This document shows, in pieces, positions 15,882-24,050 of a stretch of 64,000 bases of DNA. Each line of letters begins with the position of its first letter. Position 1 is the first letter of the stretch. The DNA comes from Elusimicrobia bacterium GWA2_56_46 (GTDB lineage Bacteria > Elusimicrobiota > Elusimicrobia > Elusimicrobiales > UBA9959). A model generated the notes under the pieces. The model did no database searches, had not been told where the DNA came from, and saw only the letters and a list, made by a program, of their open reading frames with translations. A program made the translations under genes and the position numbers. The DNA lies in contig MGTT01000019.1 in the NCBI GenBank assembly GCA_001799575.1, positions 1 to 64,000 on the forward strand, in the 5' to 3' direction.

Positions 15882-15910
15882 TTGACTTCCGCGCGGGATA
15901 ATGTCATAAT
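15882..15910 (+). promoter_or_regulatory. Sigma70-type promoter of the first RRM gene
   Basis: TTGACT (15882-15887) and CATAAT (15905-15910) are separated by 17 bases. The predicted transcript would have a leader of about 115 bases before the ATG at 16034. A long leader suits post-transcriptional or cold-shock control, but this is inference. Confidence 0.6.
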
Positions 15911-16033
15911 ATTTCTAACAGCATTCCTGAGAACGAAATTTGGTTGCGCTATCTGACCTGGCAACTTCGGTAAGGACGCGCAGAGCGAATAGTGTTTGAA
16001 GGTTTGTTTGAAATGCTAGGAGGATAGAATAAA

Positions 16034-16375
16034 ATGAGCAAGAGAATATATGTGGGCGGTCTGCCTTTTTCGGCCAATGACGAGCAGCTGAGCGCGGTTT
16101 TCGCGTCGCACGGCTCGGTCACCAGCGCTAAAGTCATCACCGACAAGTTCAGCGGCCAGTCCCGGGGCTTCGGCTTCGTGGAAATGTCCAATGACGCGGA
16201 AGCGATGGCCGCCATCGAGAAGCTTAACGGCTCCGACATGGAAGGCCGCAAGCTTACCGTGAATGAAGCGCGGCCTATGGAAGCCCGCGACGGCGGTTCG
16301 CGCGGCGGTTCGCGCGGCGGCTTCGGCGGCGGACGCGGCGGACGCGACGGCGGCGGCGGTGGAAACCGCTGGTAA
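16034..16375 (+). CDS. Glycine-rich RRM RNA-binding protein, copy 1
   Basis: The 113-residue protein is a single RRM with RNP2 (IYVGGLPF, residues 4-11) and RNP1 (RGFGFVEM, about residues 46-53), followed by a tail of RGG-like repeats rich in Gly, Arg and Ser. Such bacterial proteins bind single-stranded RNA; in cyanobacteria they are linked to cold response. The start is fixed by a strong AGGAGGA Shine-Dalgarno. A near-identical copy is at 16564. The tail is longer than in copy 2. Confidence 0.92.
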   Translation: MSKRIYVGGLPFSANDEQLSAVFASHGSVTSAKVITDKFSGQSRGFGFVEMSNDAEAMAAIEKLNGSDMEGRKLTVNEARPMEARDGGSRGGSRGGFGGGRGGRDGGGGGNRW

Positions 16376-16408
16376 ACCAGCCCCAAAAATTTCATAACTG
16401 AAGTTTCC

Positions 16409-16441
16409 CCCGGCCCCTTTTAAAAGGGGCCGGGTTTTTTT
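16409..16441 (+). terminator. Intrinsic terminator after RRM copy 1
   Basis: A perfect 26-base foldback (CCCGGCCCCTTTT and its complement) is followed by seven T residues. This is a textbook Rho-independent terminator, so the two RRM genes have separate transcripts. Confidence 0.9.
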
Positions 16442-16449
16442 CGGGTCAT

Positions 16450-16479
16450 TTGCATTTCGCCCCGCGTTAATGCGATACT
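16450..16479 (+). promoter_or_regulatory. Candidate promoter of the second RRM gene
   Basis: TTGCAT (16450-16455) and GATACT (16474-16479) are separated by 18 bases and lie directly after the terminator of copy 1. The leader to the ATG at 16564 would be about 78 bases. Confidence 0.4.
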
Positions 16480-16563
16480 GTTATATACGGTATTTCTGAA
16501 GACTAAATTCGGCCGCGCGGTTTGTGCGGCGTTTTCAGGGTTATCCCAGGAGGATGGAATAAA

Positions 16564-16869
16564 ATGAGCAAGAGAATATATGTGGGCGGTCTGCCTTTTT
16601 CAGCCAACGACGAGCAGTTGAACGCGCTTTTCTCGGCGCACGGCTCGGTCACCAGCGCTAAAGTCATCACTGACAAGTTCAGCGGCCAGTCCCGGGGCTT
16701 CGGCTTCGTGGAGATGTCCGATGACGCGGAAGCGCTGTCCGCCATCGAGAAGCTTAACGGTTCCGACATGGAAGGCCGTAAGCTTACCGTGAATGAAGCG
16801 CGGCCTATGGAAGCCCGCGACGGCGGCCGCGGCGGCAAGAGCGGCGGTGGTGGTTTCGGCCGCTGGTAA
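16564..16869 (+). CDS. Glycine-rich RRM RNA-binding protein, copy 2
   Basis: The ATG at 16564 is chosen over an upstream in-frame ATG at 16522 because the AGGAGGATGGAATAAA leader and the first codons match copy 1. The 101-residue product has the same RNP2 and RNP1 motifs and a shorter Gly-rich tail. DNA identity with copy 1 is very high from the Shine-Dalgarno through the RRM, and divergence is concentrated in a few codons and the tail. This indicates a recent tandem duplication or gene conversion. Confidence 0.92.
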   Translation: MSKRIYVGGLPFSANDEQLNALFSAHGSVTSAKVITDKFSGQSRGFGFVEMSDDAEALSAIEKLNGSDMEGRKLTVNEARPMEARDGGRGGKSGGGGFGRW

Positions 16870-16955
16870 ACAGTTGTTGAGTAGAGGATAGAAGTCTTCC
16901 CAGCCCCTGCCGCAGGGACTGGTGTTTGCCGGGCGCGCCCGGGTGCGTAACACCA

Positions 16956-17753
16956 ATGAAGATGTTTCACGCTAAATCCTTTCTTCCGTTCCTGCTTTTT
17001 TGCGCCCCCTCCGTTTCTTTCGCCTATGAGGGCGACCCTGTAACCAACGCGGTTAAAGATCTCGCTTACCTGCAGGCCGCGCCGGCGCGTCTGAATGACC
17101 GTCCGGCCGCGTACCTGGCCGGTGGACTGCTGGGCGCCGGCGTGCTTGTTTATTCTTTTGACGGGCAGATAAGGCATATAGCCGCTAAAAATAGAAGTTC
17201 CTCTCTTGACGGCGCCGCGAAGCAGGCGGAAAAGATCGGCAACGGCGGTTATGAGCTGGCCCTGCTCGGCGTTTTCGCCGGCGCGGGCTGGGCTTTCGGG
17301 GACGGCAACCTGACGGACACCGCTTTACTGGCGGTCGAATCCTTTCTGGCCGCCAACGCCGCGGGCACGGTCGTTAAATACTCGGTCGGCAGATCCAGGC
17401 CTTACGGCGAAGACGGCAAGCGCGCTTTCAAACCTTTCGCTTTCAAGACCGTTCATACATCTTTCCCTTCAGGCCATACTACCAGCGCTTTCGCCGTGGC
17501 GTCGGTTCTGGCCGCGCGCTATGATTCTCCCTGGGCGGGGATAGCCGCCTACGGTGCCGCGTCGGCGACCGCTTTGCAGCGGATATATTCCGACAAGCAT
17601 TGGGCCTCCGACGTTTTTTCCGGCGCTGTCCTGGGTACGGCCGTGGGAAGAGCGGTAGTCCGGCCGGCGGAGGGACGTGCCGGAGAAAATGTCCGCTTTT
17701 TTCCCGTCTACGGCCCTGGTTTTTCCGGCGCGCTGGCCGCGCTGCCCTTTTGA
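16956..17753 (+). CDS. PAP2-family phosphatase
   Basis: From the ATG at 16956 the product is 265 residues with a signal peptide (MKMFHAKSFLPFLLFCAPSV). The three PAP2 motifs are present: KYSVGRSRP, PSGHTTSAFA and SDKHWASDVFSGAVLG. The family removes phosphate from phosphatidate, undecaprenyl diphosphate or lipid A at the outer face of the cytoplasmic membrane. The substrate cannot be told from sequence. A role in recycling the lipid carrier used by the glycan genes to the right is possible. Confidence 0.85.
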   Translation: MKMFHAKSFLPFLLFCAPSVSFAYEGDPVTNAVKDLAYLQAAPARLNDRPAAYLAGGLLGAGVLVYSFDGQIRHIAAKNRSSSLDGAAKQAEKIGNGGYELALLGVFAGAGWAFGDGNLTDTALLAVESFLAANAAGTVVKYSVGRSRPYGEDGKRAFKPFAFKTVHTSFPSGHTTSAFAVASVLAARYDSPWAGIAAYGAASATALQRIYSDKHWASDVFSGAVLGTAVGRAVVRPAEGRAGENVRFFPVYGPGFSGALAALPF

Positions 17754-17875
17754 GGGCCTGCGTCCGGGAGGCATTTGCCGGTTCCGGCCTGGGTACTTTG
17801 GCACTTTGAAACCGCCGGGCCGCCGTCTATACTATAGTATGGATCATGGCGCGATAAGTTATATGGCTGACTGCA

Positions 17876-18859
17876 ATGTATAAACGACTCCCTTTTCTTC
17901 TGCTTCTTCTCTGCGCTTCGAATCTCCGGGCCCAGCTCACGGTAAGCATCATTGACGTCGGGCAGGGCGACGCTATTTATATCGAACTGCCCTCCGGCGG
18001 CAATGTTCTCATAGACGGCGGCCCTTCGGGGGAGCCGATCCGCAATTTCCTGAAAGCGAAAGGCGTTACCAGGATAGATCATCTGGTGCTGACGCACCCG
18101 CATAGCGACCATTACCGCGGCCTTAAGAAAGTCTTCGCCGTCGCTGATGTTAAGAATTTTTACGATACCATGGCTGAAAATATAGACGCCGTCGGTGACA
18201 ATAATCTGCGCGAACTGGCCGCCGCGGAGCCGGGCTGCGAAACCCATTTTCCCGTGGCGGGCGCCGAGCTTAAGTGGGATCGCCGGGTCACCGTGAAAGT
18301 ACTCAATTCATGTTCCGAGGTCGTGCGGAGCCGGGACAATGACGTGATAAACAACTGCTCCCTTGTCCTGAGATTCTATTACAACGGTACGGGTATGCTT
18401 TTCATGGGTGACGCTGAGGCCGCGATAGAAGACGCGATGACGCGTGCTTTTAAATCAGGTCTTAATTCCCAGATCCTGAAGGTGGGGCATCACGGATCGC
18501 GCTACTCCTCCACGAGCAAGTTCCTGGCGCGCGTTCAGCCTAAATACGCTTATGTTTCGTTCGGCGCGGACAATGTTTACGGGCATCCCCACATGGAGGC
18601 CCTGGAACGTCTTTGGGTGACAGGCGCGGCGATAATCTCTACCACCGGCGGTACGCAGTCGTTTACCATCCCGGCCATGAAAAGGGGCCAGATTTTACCT
18701 GTCGAACCGATATTCAGCGGGCCCGCGATGACGGCGGCGCCGAGGTTCGTGGATATGACGCTTACCTGGACTCCGGATCCTCATACGGGGATCGGTCTTA
18801 ATTCTCCCGCCATGACCCAACTGGCCGGGGCTGCCGCTCCGGAAATCGCGGTGAAATAG
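17876..18859 (+). CDS. Secreted ComEC-like metallo-beta-lactamase-fold hydrolase
   Basis: This 327-residue protein has a signal peptide (MYKRLPFLLLLLCASNLRA) and a metallo-beta-lactamase core. It starts with IIDVGQGDAIYIELPSGGN, has the metal motif THPHSDHYRG near residue 75, then MGDAE and VGHHGS motifs. These are typical of the stand-alone ComEC/Rec2 C-terminal hydrolase type, proposed to cut DNA or nucleotides. Here it appears periplasmic or secreted and is not fused to a transport channel. A small TTTCAG/CTGAAA hairpin follows at 18860-18878. Confidence 0.85.
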   Translation: MYKRLPFLLLLLCASNLRAQLTVSIIDVGQGDAIYIELPSGGNVLIDGGPSGEPIRNFLKAKGVTRIDHLVLTHPHSDHYRGLKKVFAVADVKNFYDTMAENIDAVGDNNLRELAAAEPGCETHFPVAGAELKWDRRVTVKVLNSCSEVVRSRDNDVINNCSLVLRFYYNGTGMLFMGDAEAAIEDAMTRAFKSGLNSQILKVGHHGSRYSSTSKFLARVQPKYAYVSFGADNVYGHPHMEALERLWVTGAAIISTTGGTQSFTIPAMKRGQILPVEPIFSGPAMTAAPRFVDMTLTWTPDPHTGIGLNSPAMTQLAGAAAPEIAVK

Positions 18860-18885
18860 TTTCAGTTTTAATCTGAAAGTTGCAG

Positions 18886-19716
18886 ATGGGAAAACCATTC
18901 AGGCGTGCGTTCATAGAGATAACCAACGCGTGCAATCTGTCCTGCGGATTTTGCGCCGCCACTTCCCGTCCGCCCGCCTTTATGTCCCCGGAGGAATTCG
19001 AAGCCGCGGCCGCGCAGGTGGAACCGCTGGCGGCCGTGGTTTCGCTTCACGTGATGGGGGAGCCTTTCACTCATCCCCGGCTTCCGGAGATCCTGGGGAG
19101 CTGTTCCCGCCTCGGACTTAAGATCAACCTGGTGACCAATGGAACCCTGCTGGACAGGTTCGGCCCCTCTGTTTTCACCGAAAAATGCCTGAGCCAGCTC
19201 TCTTTTTCGCTGCACGCGCTGGCCGCGCTGCCGCCGCGGCGGAGGCTTGAAAAACTTGGCCGCCTTATTGAATTCGCGGAGAACAAGCCGGAGAGCCTTA
19301 CAGTGGGCTTCCGGTTAAGGGGAAGCGGGGACGATTCTTTTGTAAAAGAAACATCGGCCTATGTGCTGAATTCATTCGCCAAAAGCGCCGGCCTCAGGCG
19401 GACGGATCGCGGCATAAAGCTGCGGGACAAGGTCTATCTGAATTTCGGAGCATTATTCGAGTGGCCCGGCCGGGGGCCCGGCAGGGAGAAGAACGGCTGT
19501 CTGGGTCTGCGGCATCATTTCGCCGTGCTCTGCGGCGGGGAAGTGGTTCCGTGCTGCGCCGATCACGACGGACGCCTCTCCCTGGGCAATATAAAGAAAA
19601 AGCCGCTCGCGGAGATCCTGGGCGGCCCCGCGGCGGCCAGGCTCCGGGACAGCATAGCCGCGAAAACGCCAATGCCCGCTTACTGCGCCGCCTGCGGTTT
19701 CACCGCCCCCTGCTGA
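18886..19716 (+). CDS. Radical SAM protein with SPASM-like C-terminus
   Basis: The start is taken at the ATG at 18886; one at 18880 is also in frame. The 277-residue protein has the radical SAM cluster motif CNLSCGFC near residue 15 and a C-terminal set of cysteines (CLGL, VVPCCADHDG, CAACGFTAPC) that resembles a short SPASM domain for extra iron-sulfur clusters. SPASM proteins often modify peptides or mature enzymes. The substrate is unknown. A possible leader-type peptide gene lies on the opposite strand just downstream (19813-20019), which makes a peptide-modifying role worth testing. Confidence 0.85.
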   Translation: MGKPFRRAFIEITNACNLSCGFCAATSRPPAFMSPEEFEAAAAQVEPLAAVVSLHVMGEPFTHPRLPEILGSCSRLGLKINLVTNGTLLDRFGPSVFTEKCLSQLSFSLHALAALPPRRRLEKLGRLIEFAENKPESLTVGFRLRGSGDDSFVKETSAYVLNSFAKSAGLRRTDRGIKLRDKVYLNFGALFEWPGRGPGREKNGCLGLRHHFAVLCGGEVVPCCADHDGRLSLGNIKKKPLAEILGGPAAARLRDSIAAKTPMPAYCAACGFTAPC

Positions 19717-19812
19717 AGGATGGGTTCCAAATCCTCCGATAAGCGGTAGTCCTAACGGCTTTGGGTTAACGAACCGCAAGATAGTAAAAACGGGGGCACC
19801 CCTTAGTAAAAT

Positions 19813-20019
19813 TTACCACTTGATGGTCGCTCGGCACTCCAATCTGAAAATATAGTATATTGACCCCACCCAAATTACTACTTGAATTACCCGCCCGGTA
19901 TAGGGATCAGTAAATTTTATGAAACCACCGGTGCTTTCCCCGCCGTCCGTGGCTCCCCTTAAAATCATCATCTCTTCATTGGTAACCATCTTGCAGTTTG
20001 GATGCTTCGTTGTTGACAT
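19813..20019 (-). CDS. Possible small peptide with double-glycine-type leader
   Basis: A frame starting at the ATG at 20019 encodes 68 residues. It contains MVTNEEMMILRGATDGGEST, similar in style to bacteriocin or RiPP leaders that end in ExxxLxGG/GA, followed by a hydrophobic core (VIQVVIWVGSIYYIF) and one cysteine. Evidence against is a weak ribosome binding site and a good plus-strand promoter (20013-20042) overlapping the start. The neighbouring radical SAM/SPASM gene makes a modified peptide conceivable. It is a candidate, not a firm gene. Confidence 0.35.
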   Translation of the reverse strand: MSTTKHPNCKMVTNEEMMILRGATDGGESTGGFIKFTDPYTGRVIQVVIWVGSIYYIFRLECRATIKW

Positions 20020-20042
20020 CTTTTTGCTTCGTGTTGTATACT
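20013..20042 (+). promoter_or_regulatory. Strong sigma70-type promoter of the surface-fibre gene
   Basis: A consensus TTGACA (20013-20018) is separated by 18 bases from TATACT (20037-20042). The predicted leader is about 120 bases before the ATG at 20171. It probably drives the fibre, sorting-domain and PorV-like genes. Confidence 0.65.
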
Positions 20043-20170
20043 GCATATGTTGGTTTTATTATGCTTAGTAAAGAATGTTGAGTTTAGATTCAAGAGCGTG
20101 CCGTCAAGGGGGCATATAGGATTTACTGTTATAACAGGTTTGCATTCCGAATTAGTGAGAGGAAAAAAAT

Positions 20171-22258
20171 ATGAATAAAATAATAGCAATATCCATTCTT
20201 CTGTTGACCATGTCATTGGGCCATGCGGAAAATTATAATTCCGTTCCCGTACAGGGAATACTGGATCCGGTGCAAAATATTTATGATGTGAGTGTGGACA
20301 TTCTGGCCGGGGGGAATGTGGTGGGATCAGCCGATAATATCGATTTGCTGCCTGATGCCAGCGGTTATTTTACGGTATTCCTGCGCAATATTAACCCGGC
20401 GATTTTTCAGGGCGCGGATGCCGCGTATGATGTGGTGTTTTCCACCATGGGTTACGAGACACCGATAGCAAGCGCGCCCCTGACCAGCGTTCCATTTGCG
20501 ATGGCGCTTAAAGGCGCCTCGCAGACGGACAATATTATCGGCGCCAAAGGAAATATAGGTATCGGCACTACAAATCCGGCCTACAAGCTCGTTGTTTCCT
20601 CCGGCGCCGGAGAAGCGGGCACAATTTTAGCGGTTTCCACAGGCACTTCCGATGTCTTTTACGTGACCGGAGCAGGCGGGGTTTATGCGAACAAGTTTTA
20701 TGGGGATGCTTCTTCTTTGACCGGTATCACCGCGTCCGGCGGGGATAACCTGGGCAATCATACGGCGACAACTACGCTGCAAATGGCGGGGAATAATATT
20801 TATAACGCCAGCACGATCACCGCTACGGGTGATATAACGGCGGCGCGGTATCAGATAGGCGGCTCGCCGGTGGTTGCAGTATTGCCTGGGGCGGGCAGTT
20901 TCGGCGTGGGTATCAATGCTGGCAAGGTAAACACCGGGAATTATAATTCCTTTATGGGGTATAGCGCGGGTTCCAGTAATACGAGTGGGTGGGATGATAC
21001 GATTATAGGGTATGAGGCTGGCAAGGTAAACACGACTGGCACGCGCAATACTTTTGTCGGCGCCCACGCTGGTAGCGCCAACACTATCGGGGTGAGCAAT
21101 ACTTTCCTGGGTGCAAATGCAGGACTGTTAAACGACGAAGGCACTGATAATGTGTTTGTTGGAGACTTAAGCGGATATAGTAATACCAAAGGAATAGCCA
21201 ATGAGTTTATAGGTTCAGGGTCTGGATTTGGGAACACGACCGGGAGCTATAACTTTTTTGGCGGTGGGTATGCGGGCGGCGGGAACACGACCGGTGCTGA
21301 CAATGTTTATATTGGCCACGCCGCGGGCCGAAATACTAAAACCGGCGCGGGCAATGTGGCAATAGGTTCAGGCGCCGGTATCGGCGCAGCGGGTAATTCA
21401 TTTTCAAGTTCCACTATTGTAGGTTATCAGGCCGGATATTCTGTGCGTACCGGTTCCGCCGATAATATATTTGTCGGATTCAAGGCTGGTTATAATGTGA
21501 CCACGGGCGCGAACAACATAGTGATAGGCGACAATAAAGACACGTCGTCCGCGGGCGCGAGCAACGAGCTTAATATAGGCGGGGTGCTGTACGGCGATCT
21601 ATCGGCTAAGACTATCGGTGTGGCAAGGCAGGTTCCGCAGGCCGCTTTGGACGTAGTGTCGACGGGGACGGCGAACACGCAGTTCGCGCAGATCTGGCGT
21701 GACAGTAATGGCGTGATAAAGTCGTCAATATCAGCCACAGGCGTTCTGATGGCGAATAAGTTTATTGGTGACGGTTCCGGGCTGACCGGGATAGCGGCCG
21801 GTGGCGGGGATAATTTGGGAGACCATACTGCTACCACAAGTCTGAATATGGCCAATAACCAGATAATGAATGTTTCTTCTCTGACCATTATCGGCAACGC
21901 ATTCTCCGTGGGTGGCTCAACGTTGGCTGTGGTAAGTGGAAATGTGGGTATAGGAACAAATAATCCGTCCAAGAAAATGGAGGTGGTCGGTGACGCACTT
22001 TTTTCATCTAACATCTCAACGGTCGCGTTTAACGGATGGATTGATATCGGATTGGAAGTCAAAACAGCGTATGGTGTACAAGATTCTGCGGCAACGTGTA
22101 GTACCGGTAAAATACCAATCGGCGGTGGTTGCCAGGTTACTGACGGCGCCGCTTTGGGGATGAGTTATCCAACGGCCAATGGATGGACGTGTCGAGCGGT
22201 TCTAGGGAGTGGTATTAATGCCTTTGCTATTTGCGCGAGAGTAAAGCCGGAAAACTAG
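20171..22258 (+). CDS. Large secreted beta-repeat fibre-like protein
   Basis: The 695-residue protein has a signal peptide (MNKIIAISILLLTMSLGHA). Two tail-fibre-like modules occur at either end, each with GIGTTNP/GIGTNNP and FYGDASSLTGI/FIGDGSGLTGI followed by GGDNLG and ATTTLQM/ATTSLNM. Between about residues 245 and 450 lie some ten repeats of a 22-24-residue motif of the type NTFVGAHAGSANT, resembling YadA-head or left-handed beta-helix repeats. The C-terminus has four cysteines around CSTGKIPIGGGC. The protein is probably a surface fibre or adhesin, perhaps trimeric. The genes after it suggest export by a PorV-assisted pathway. Function is inferred from architecture. Confidence 0.7.
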   Translation: MNKIIAISILLLTMSLGHAENYNSVPVQGILDPVQNIYDVSVDILAGGNVVGSADNIDLLPDASGYFTVFLRNINPAIFQGADAAYDVVFSTMGYETPIASAPLTSVPFAMALKGASQTDNIIGAKGNIGIGTTNPAYKLVVSSGAGEAGTILAVSTGTSDVFYVTGAGGVYANKFYGDASSLTGITASGGDNLGNHTATTTLQMAGNNIYNASTITATGDITAARYQIGGSPVVAVLPGAGSFGVGINAGKVNTGNYNSFMGYSAGSSNTSGWDDTIIGYEAGKVNTTGTRNTFVGAHAGSANTIGVSNTFLGANAGLLNDEGTDNVFVGDLSGYSNTKGIANEFIGSGSGFGNTTGSYNFFGGGYAGGGNTTGADNVYIGHAAGRNTKTGAGNVAIGSGAGIGAAGNSFSSSTIVGYQAGYSVRTGSADNIFVGFKAGYNVTTGANNIVIGDNKDTSSAGASNELNIGGVLYGDLSAKTIGVARQVPQAALDVVSTGTANTQFAQIWRDSNGVIKSSISATGVLMANKFIGDGSGLTGIAAGGGDNLGDHTATTSLNMANNQIMNVSSLTIIGNAFSVGGSTLAVVSGNVGIGTNNPSKKMEVVGDALFSSNISTVAFNGWIDIGLEVKTAYGVQDSAATCSTGKIPIGGGCQVTDGAALGMSYPTANGWTCRAVLGSGINAFAICARVKPEN

Positions 22259-22332
22259 ACTTGCATTTATTTTACAGGTGAAAGTCATGCAGGCTGTTTG
22301 TAAAGTGTGTGATTATCGGGTGGAGCTCTATC

Positions 22333-22863
22333 ATGAAAGGTAATTTAGTTAAGGGGTTTTTGGCCATTAATCTGATGTTCGGGATTTCTGTCGGAGTTGT
22401 TGCCGGAAAAAATACAAGGATTTCCATAGGAGCGATTCGGCCAGCGTCTGGGCTGGTCAAATCTATTGGGGTCGGGGGGATATTCCTTAATCGGAAAAAA
22501 ACTAAAACAACCGCCCCGGCTTTGGCAAAGCCTATAGCCCTTTCGGCAAGCCCGGCATTTGGCTTGGGTGAAATATATGTATATCCCAATCCCGCTAAAA
22601 GTGGTGCGGTGCCGACATTTCATATAGAATCCGGTGTCGCCGACAGTGTGAGGATAGTCATCTACAGTGTGTCGGGCAGGCAGGTTCATGAATATACGAT
22701 AACTGATCAGCCTCAGACAATGACCACAAACAGTAAAACCGTGGAGGCGTATAAATATGCTTGGAGCGGGCACATAGCGAGCGGCGTTTATTATTATGTT
22801 ATCGAGGCTAAAAAATCGGGTCAGAAGCTGAAAAAGTCCGGTAAATTTGCGGTGATTCGCTGA
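22333..22863 (+). CDS. Secreted protein with T9SS-like/FlgD-Ig C-terminal sorting domain
   Basis: The start is set at the ATG at 22333 (MKGNLVKGFLAINLMFGISV, a signal peptide); an ATG at 22309 is also in frame. Of 177 residues, the last 95 form a domain with IYVYPNPAKSG, VRIVIYSVSGRQV, YAWSGHIASGVYYYVIEAKK and SGKFAVIR. This is the pattern of type IX secretion sorting tails and FlgD-Ig-like domains. Almost nothing precedes the domain, so the protein is nearly a bare tail. It sits between a fibre gene and a PorV-like gene and may act as an anchor or carrier. Confidence 0.7.
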   Translation: MKGNLVKGFLAINLMFGISVGVVAGKNTRISIGAIRPASGLVKSIGVGGIFLNRKKTKTTAPALAKPIALSASPAFGLGEIYVYPNPAKSGAVPTFHIESGVADSVRIVIYSVSGRQVHEYTITDQPQTMTTNSKTVEAYKYAWSGHIASGVYYYVIEAKKSGQKLKKSGKFAVIR

Positions 22864-22906
22864 CGCGAAGTCATCTTTCATAAGATAGAAGGTTATAGGG
22901 GCTTTT

Positions 22907-23857
22907 ATGAAGAAATATCTAATCGCCGGCTGCTTGGCCATTTGTGGGTTTAACACGGTTGCTGCCCTGGAAACCGGCGCGGAGTTCCTTAAAATTGATA
23001 CCGACGCCAGGGCGGTATCCATGGGTTCCGCATATACCGCAACAGCCGACGGCATAAATTCCTTGAGTTATAATCCGGCCGGGCTGGCATCAATAAAAAG
23101 CGCGGAGTTCGGATTCAGCCATACCACCTGGCTTATGGATTCCAGACATGATTTTGTGGGGGTGGGGATGCCGTTTGGAAATAAAACACGGGGAGTGGGG
23201 AGCGGGAAGCGGGGGAGGGCGGCGGTGGGGTTGGGCGTAGTCAGGCTTAGCAACAGCGATATGGAGATCCGTAATGCGGATGAAAGTACGGGGGGCAGCT
23301 TTTCAAGTTATGATCAGGCCGTGACGCTTGGCTTTGCTATGGGTAATCCGGAAATAAAAAGGTGGGGAATGGGCGCGGCGGTGAAATATATTGAAAGTTC
23401 TATTGCCGGTGTGAAAGCGCGGGCGGTGGCGGCAGACTTTGGCCTGAATAGAACGCTCAGGGGTATGCCGGTTACGTTCGGCCTGTCGGTGCAGAATTTG
23501 GGAACCCCGATGAAGTATATAAGCCAGAAGGATCCGTTGCCGCTGACACTGGCCGGCGGCGTTGCGGTGGGCGTAATCTCCGGTTTTAATCTGGCGATGG
23601 ACGTGAAACGTTCCGTTTACGACAAACGGACGACAGTAAGCGTGGGCACCGAATACACCCTAATGTCGGTGGTGTCGCTGAGGAGCGGCCTAACGATGAA
23701 CAGAGACTTTGCGAACAAGGTAGGCTTGGGCGGAGTAAGGGGGAATTTCAGCGCTGGTGCTGGACTGAATTTTTGGGGCATGAATATGGATTACGCAATG
23801 CAACCGTATGGTGAGCTTGGAAACACGCAGAAAATAACCCTCCGCAAAAAGTTTTAG
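22907..23857 (+). CDS. PorV/UPF0164-like outer-membrane beta-barrel protein
   Basis: The 316-residue protein has a signal peptide ending near NTVAA and the family hallmarks GAEFLKIDTDARAVSMGSAY and SLSYNPAGLASI. It ends in an aromatic/charged strand (KITLRKKF) typical of outer-membrane barrels. PorV proteins in type IX systems carry cargo with C-terminal sorting domains to the surface; the preceding gene encodes such a domain. A GC-rich 7-bp-period tract at 23187-23235 encodes a Gly/Arg-rich insertion (GVGSGKRGRAA) that looks foreign to the barrel. Confidence 0.8.
   Translation: MKKYLIAGCLAICGFNTVAALETGAEFLKIDTDARAVSMGSAYTATADGINSLSYNPAGLASIKSAEFGFSHTTWLMDSRHDFVGVGMPFGNKTRGVGSGKRGRAAVGLGVVRLSNSDMEIRNADESTGGSFSSYDQAVTLGFAMGNPEIKRWGMGAAVKYIESSIAGVKARAVAADFGLNRTLRGMPVTFGLSVQNLGTPMKYISQKDPLPLTLAGGVAVGVISGFNLAMDVKRSVYDKRTTVSVGTEYTLMSVVSLRSGLTMNRDFANKVGLGGVRGNFSAGAGLNFWGMNMDYAMQPYGELGNTQKITLRKKF
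23187..23235. repeat. Heptanucleotide array inside the PorV-like coding sequence
   Basis: The units CACGGGG, AGTGGGG, AGCGGGA, AGCGGGG repeat every 7 bases from 23187 to 23214 and then decay up to about 23235. The array keeps the reading frame and encodes a loop rich in Gly, Lys and Arg. Confidence 0.6.
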
Positions 23858-24050
23858 TTATACGGCACTGCCAAGGTTTGTATGCCTCCCGCCCTGCGGT
23901 CGTTGGTGCGCAAAAATCAGACAAATAGTCTTGCATAACCCTGTAAGATACCTCCGCGCACCAATTTCATAGCGATTTGCGGAATTCGGATTATGAAAAT
24001 TCTGAAAAATTGCAAAAAATGGGGCCAGAAATGTTAAGATCATAAATAAT

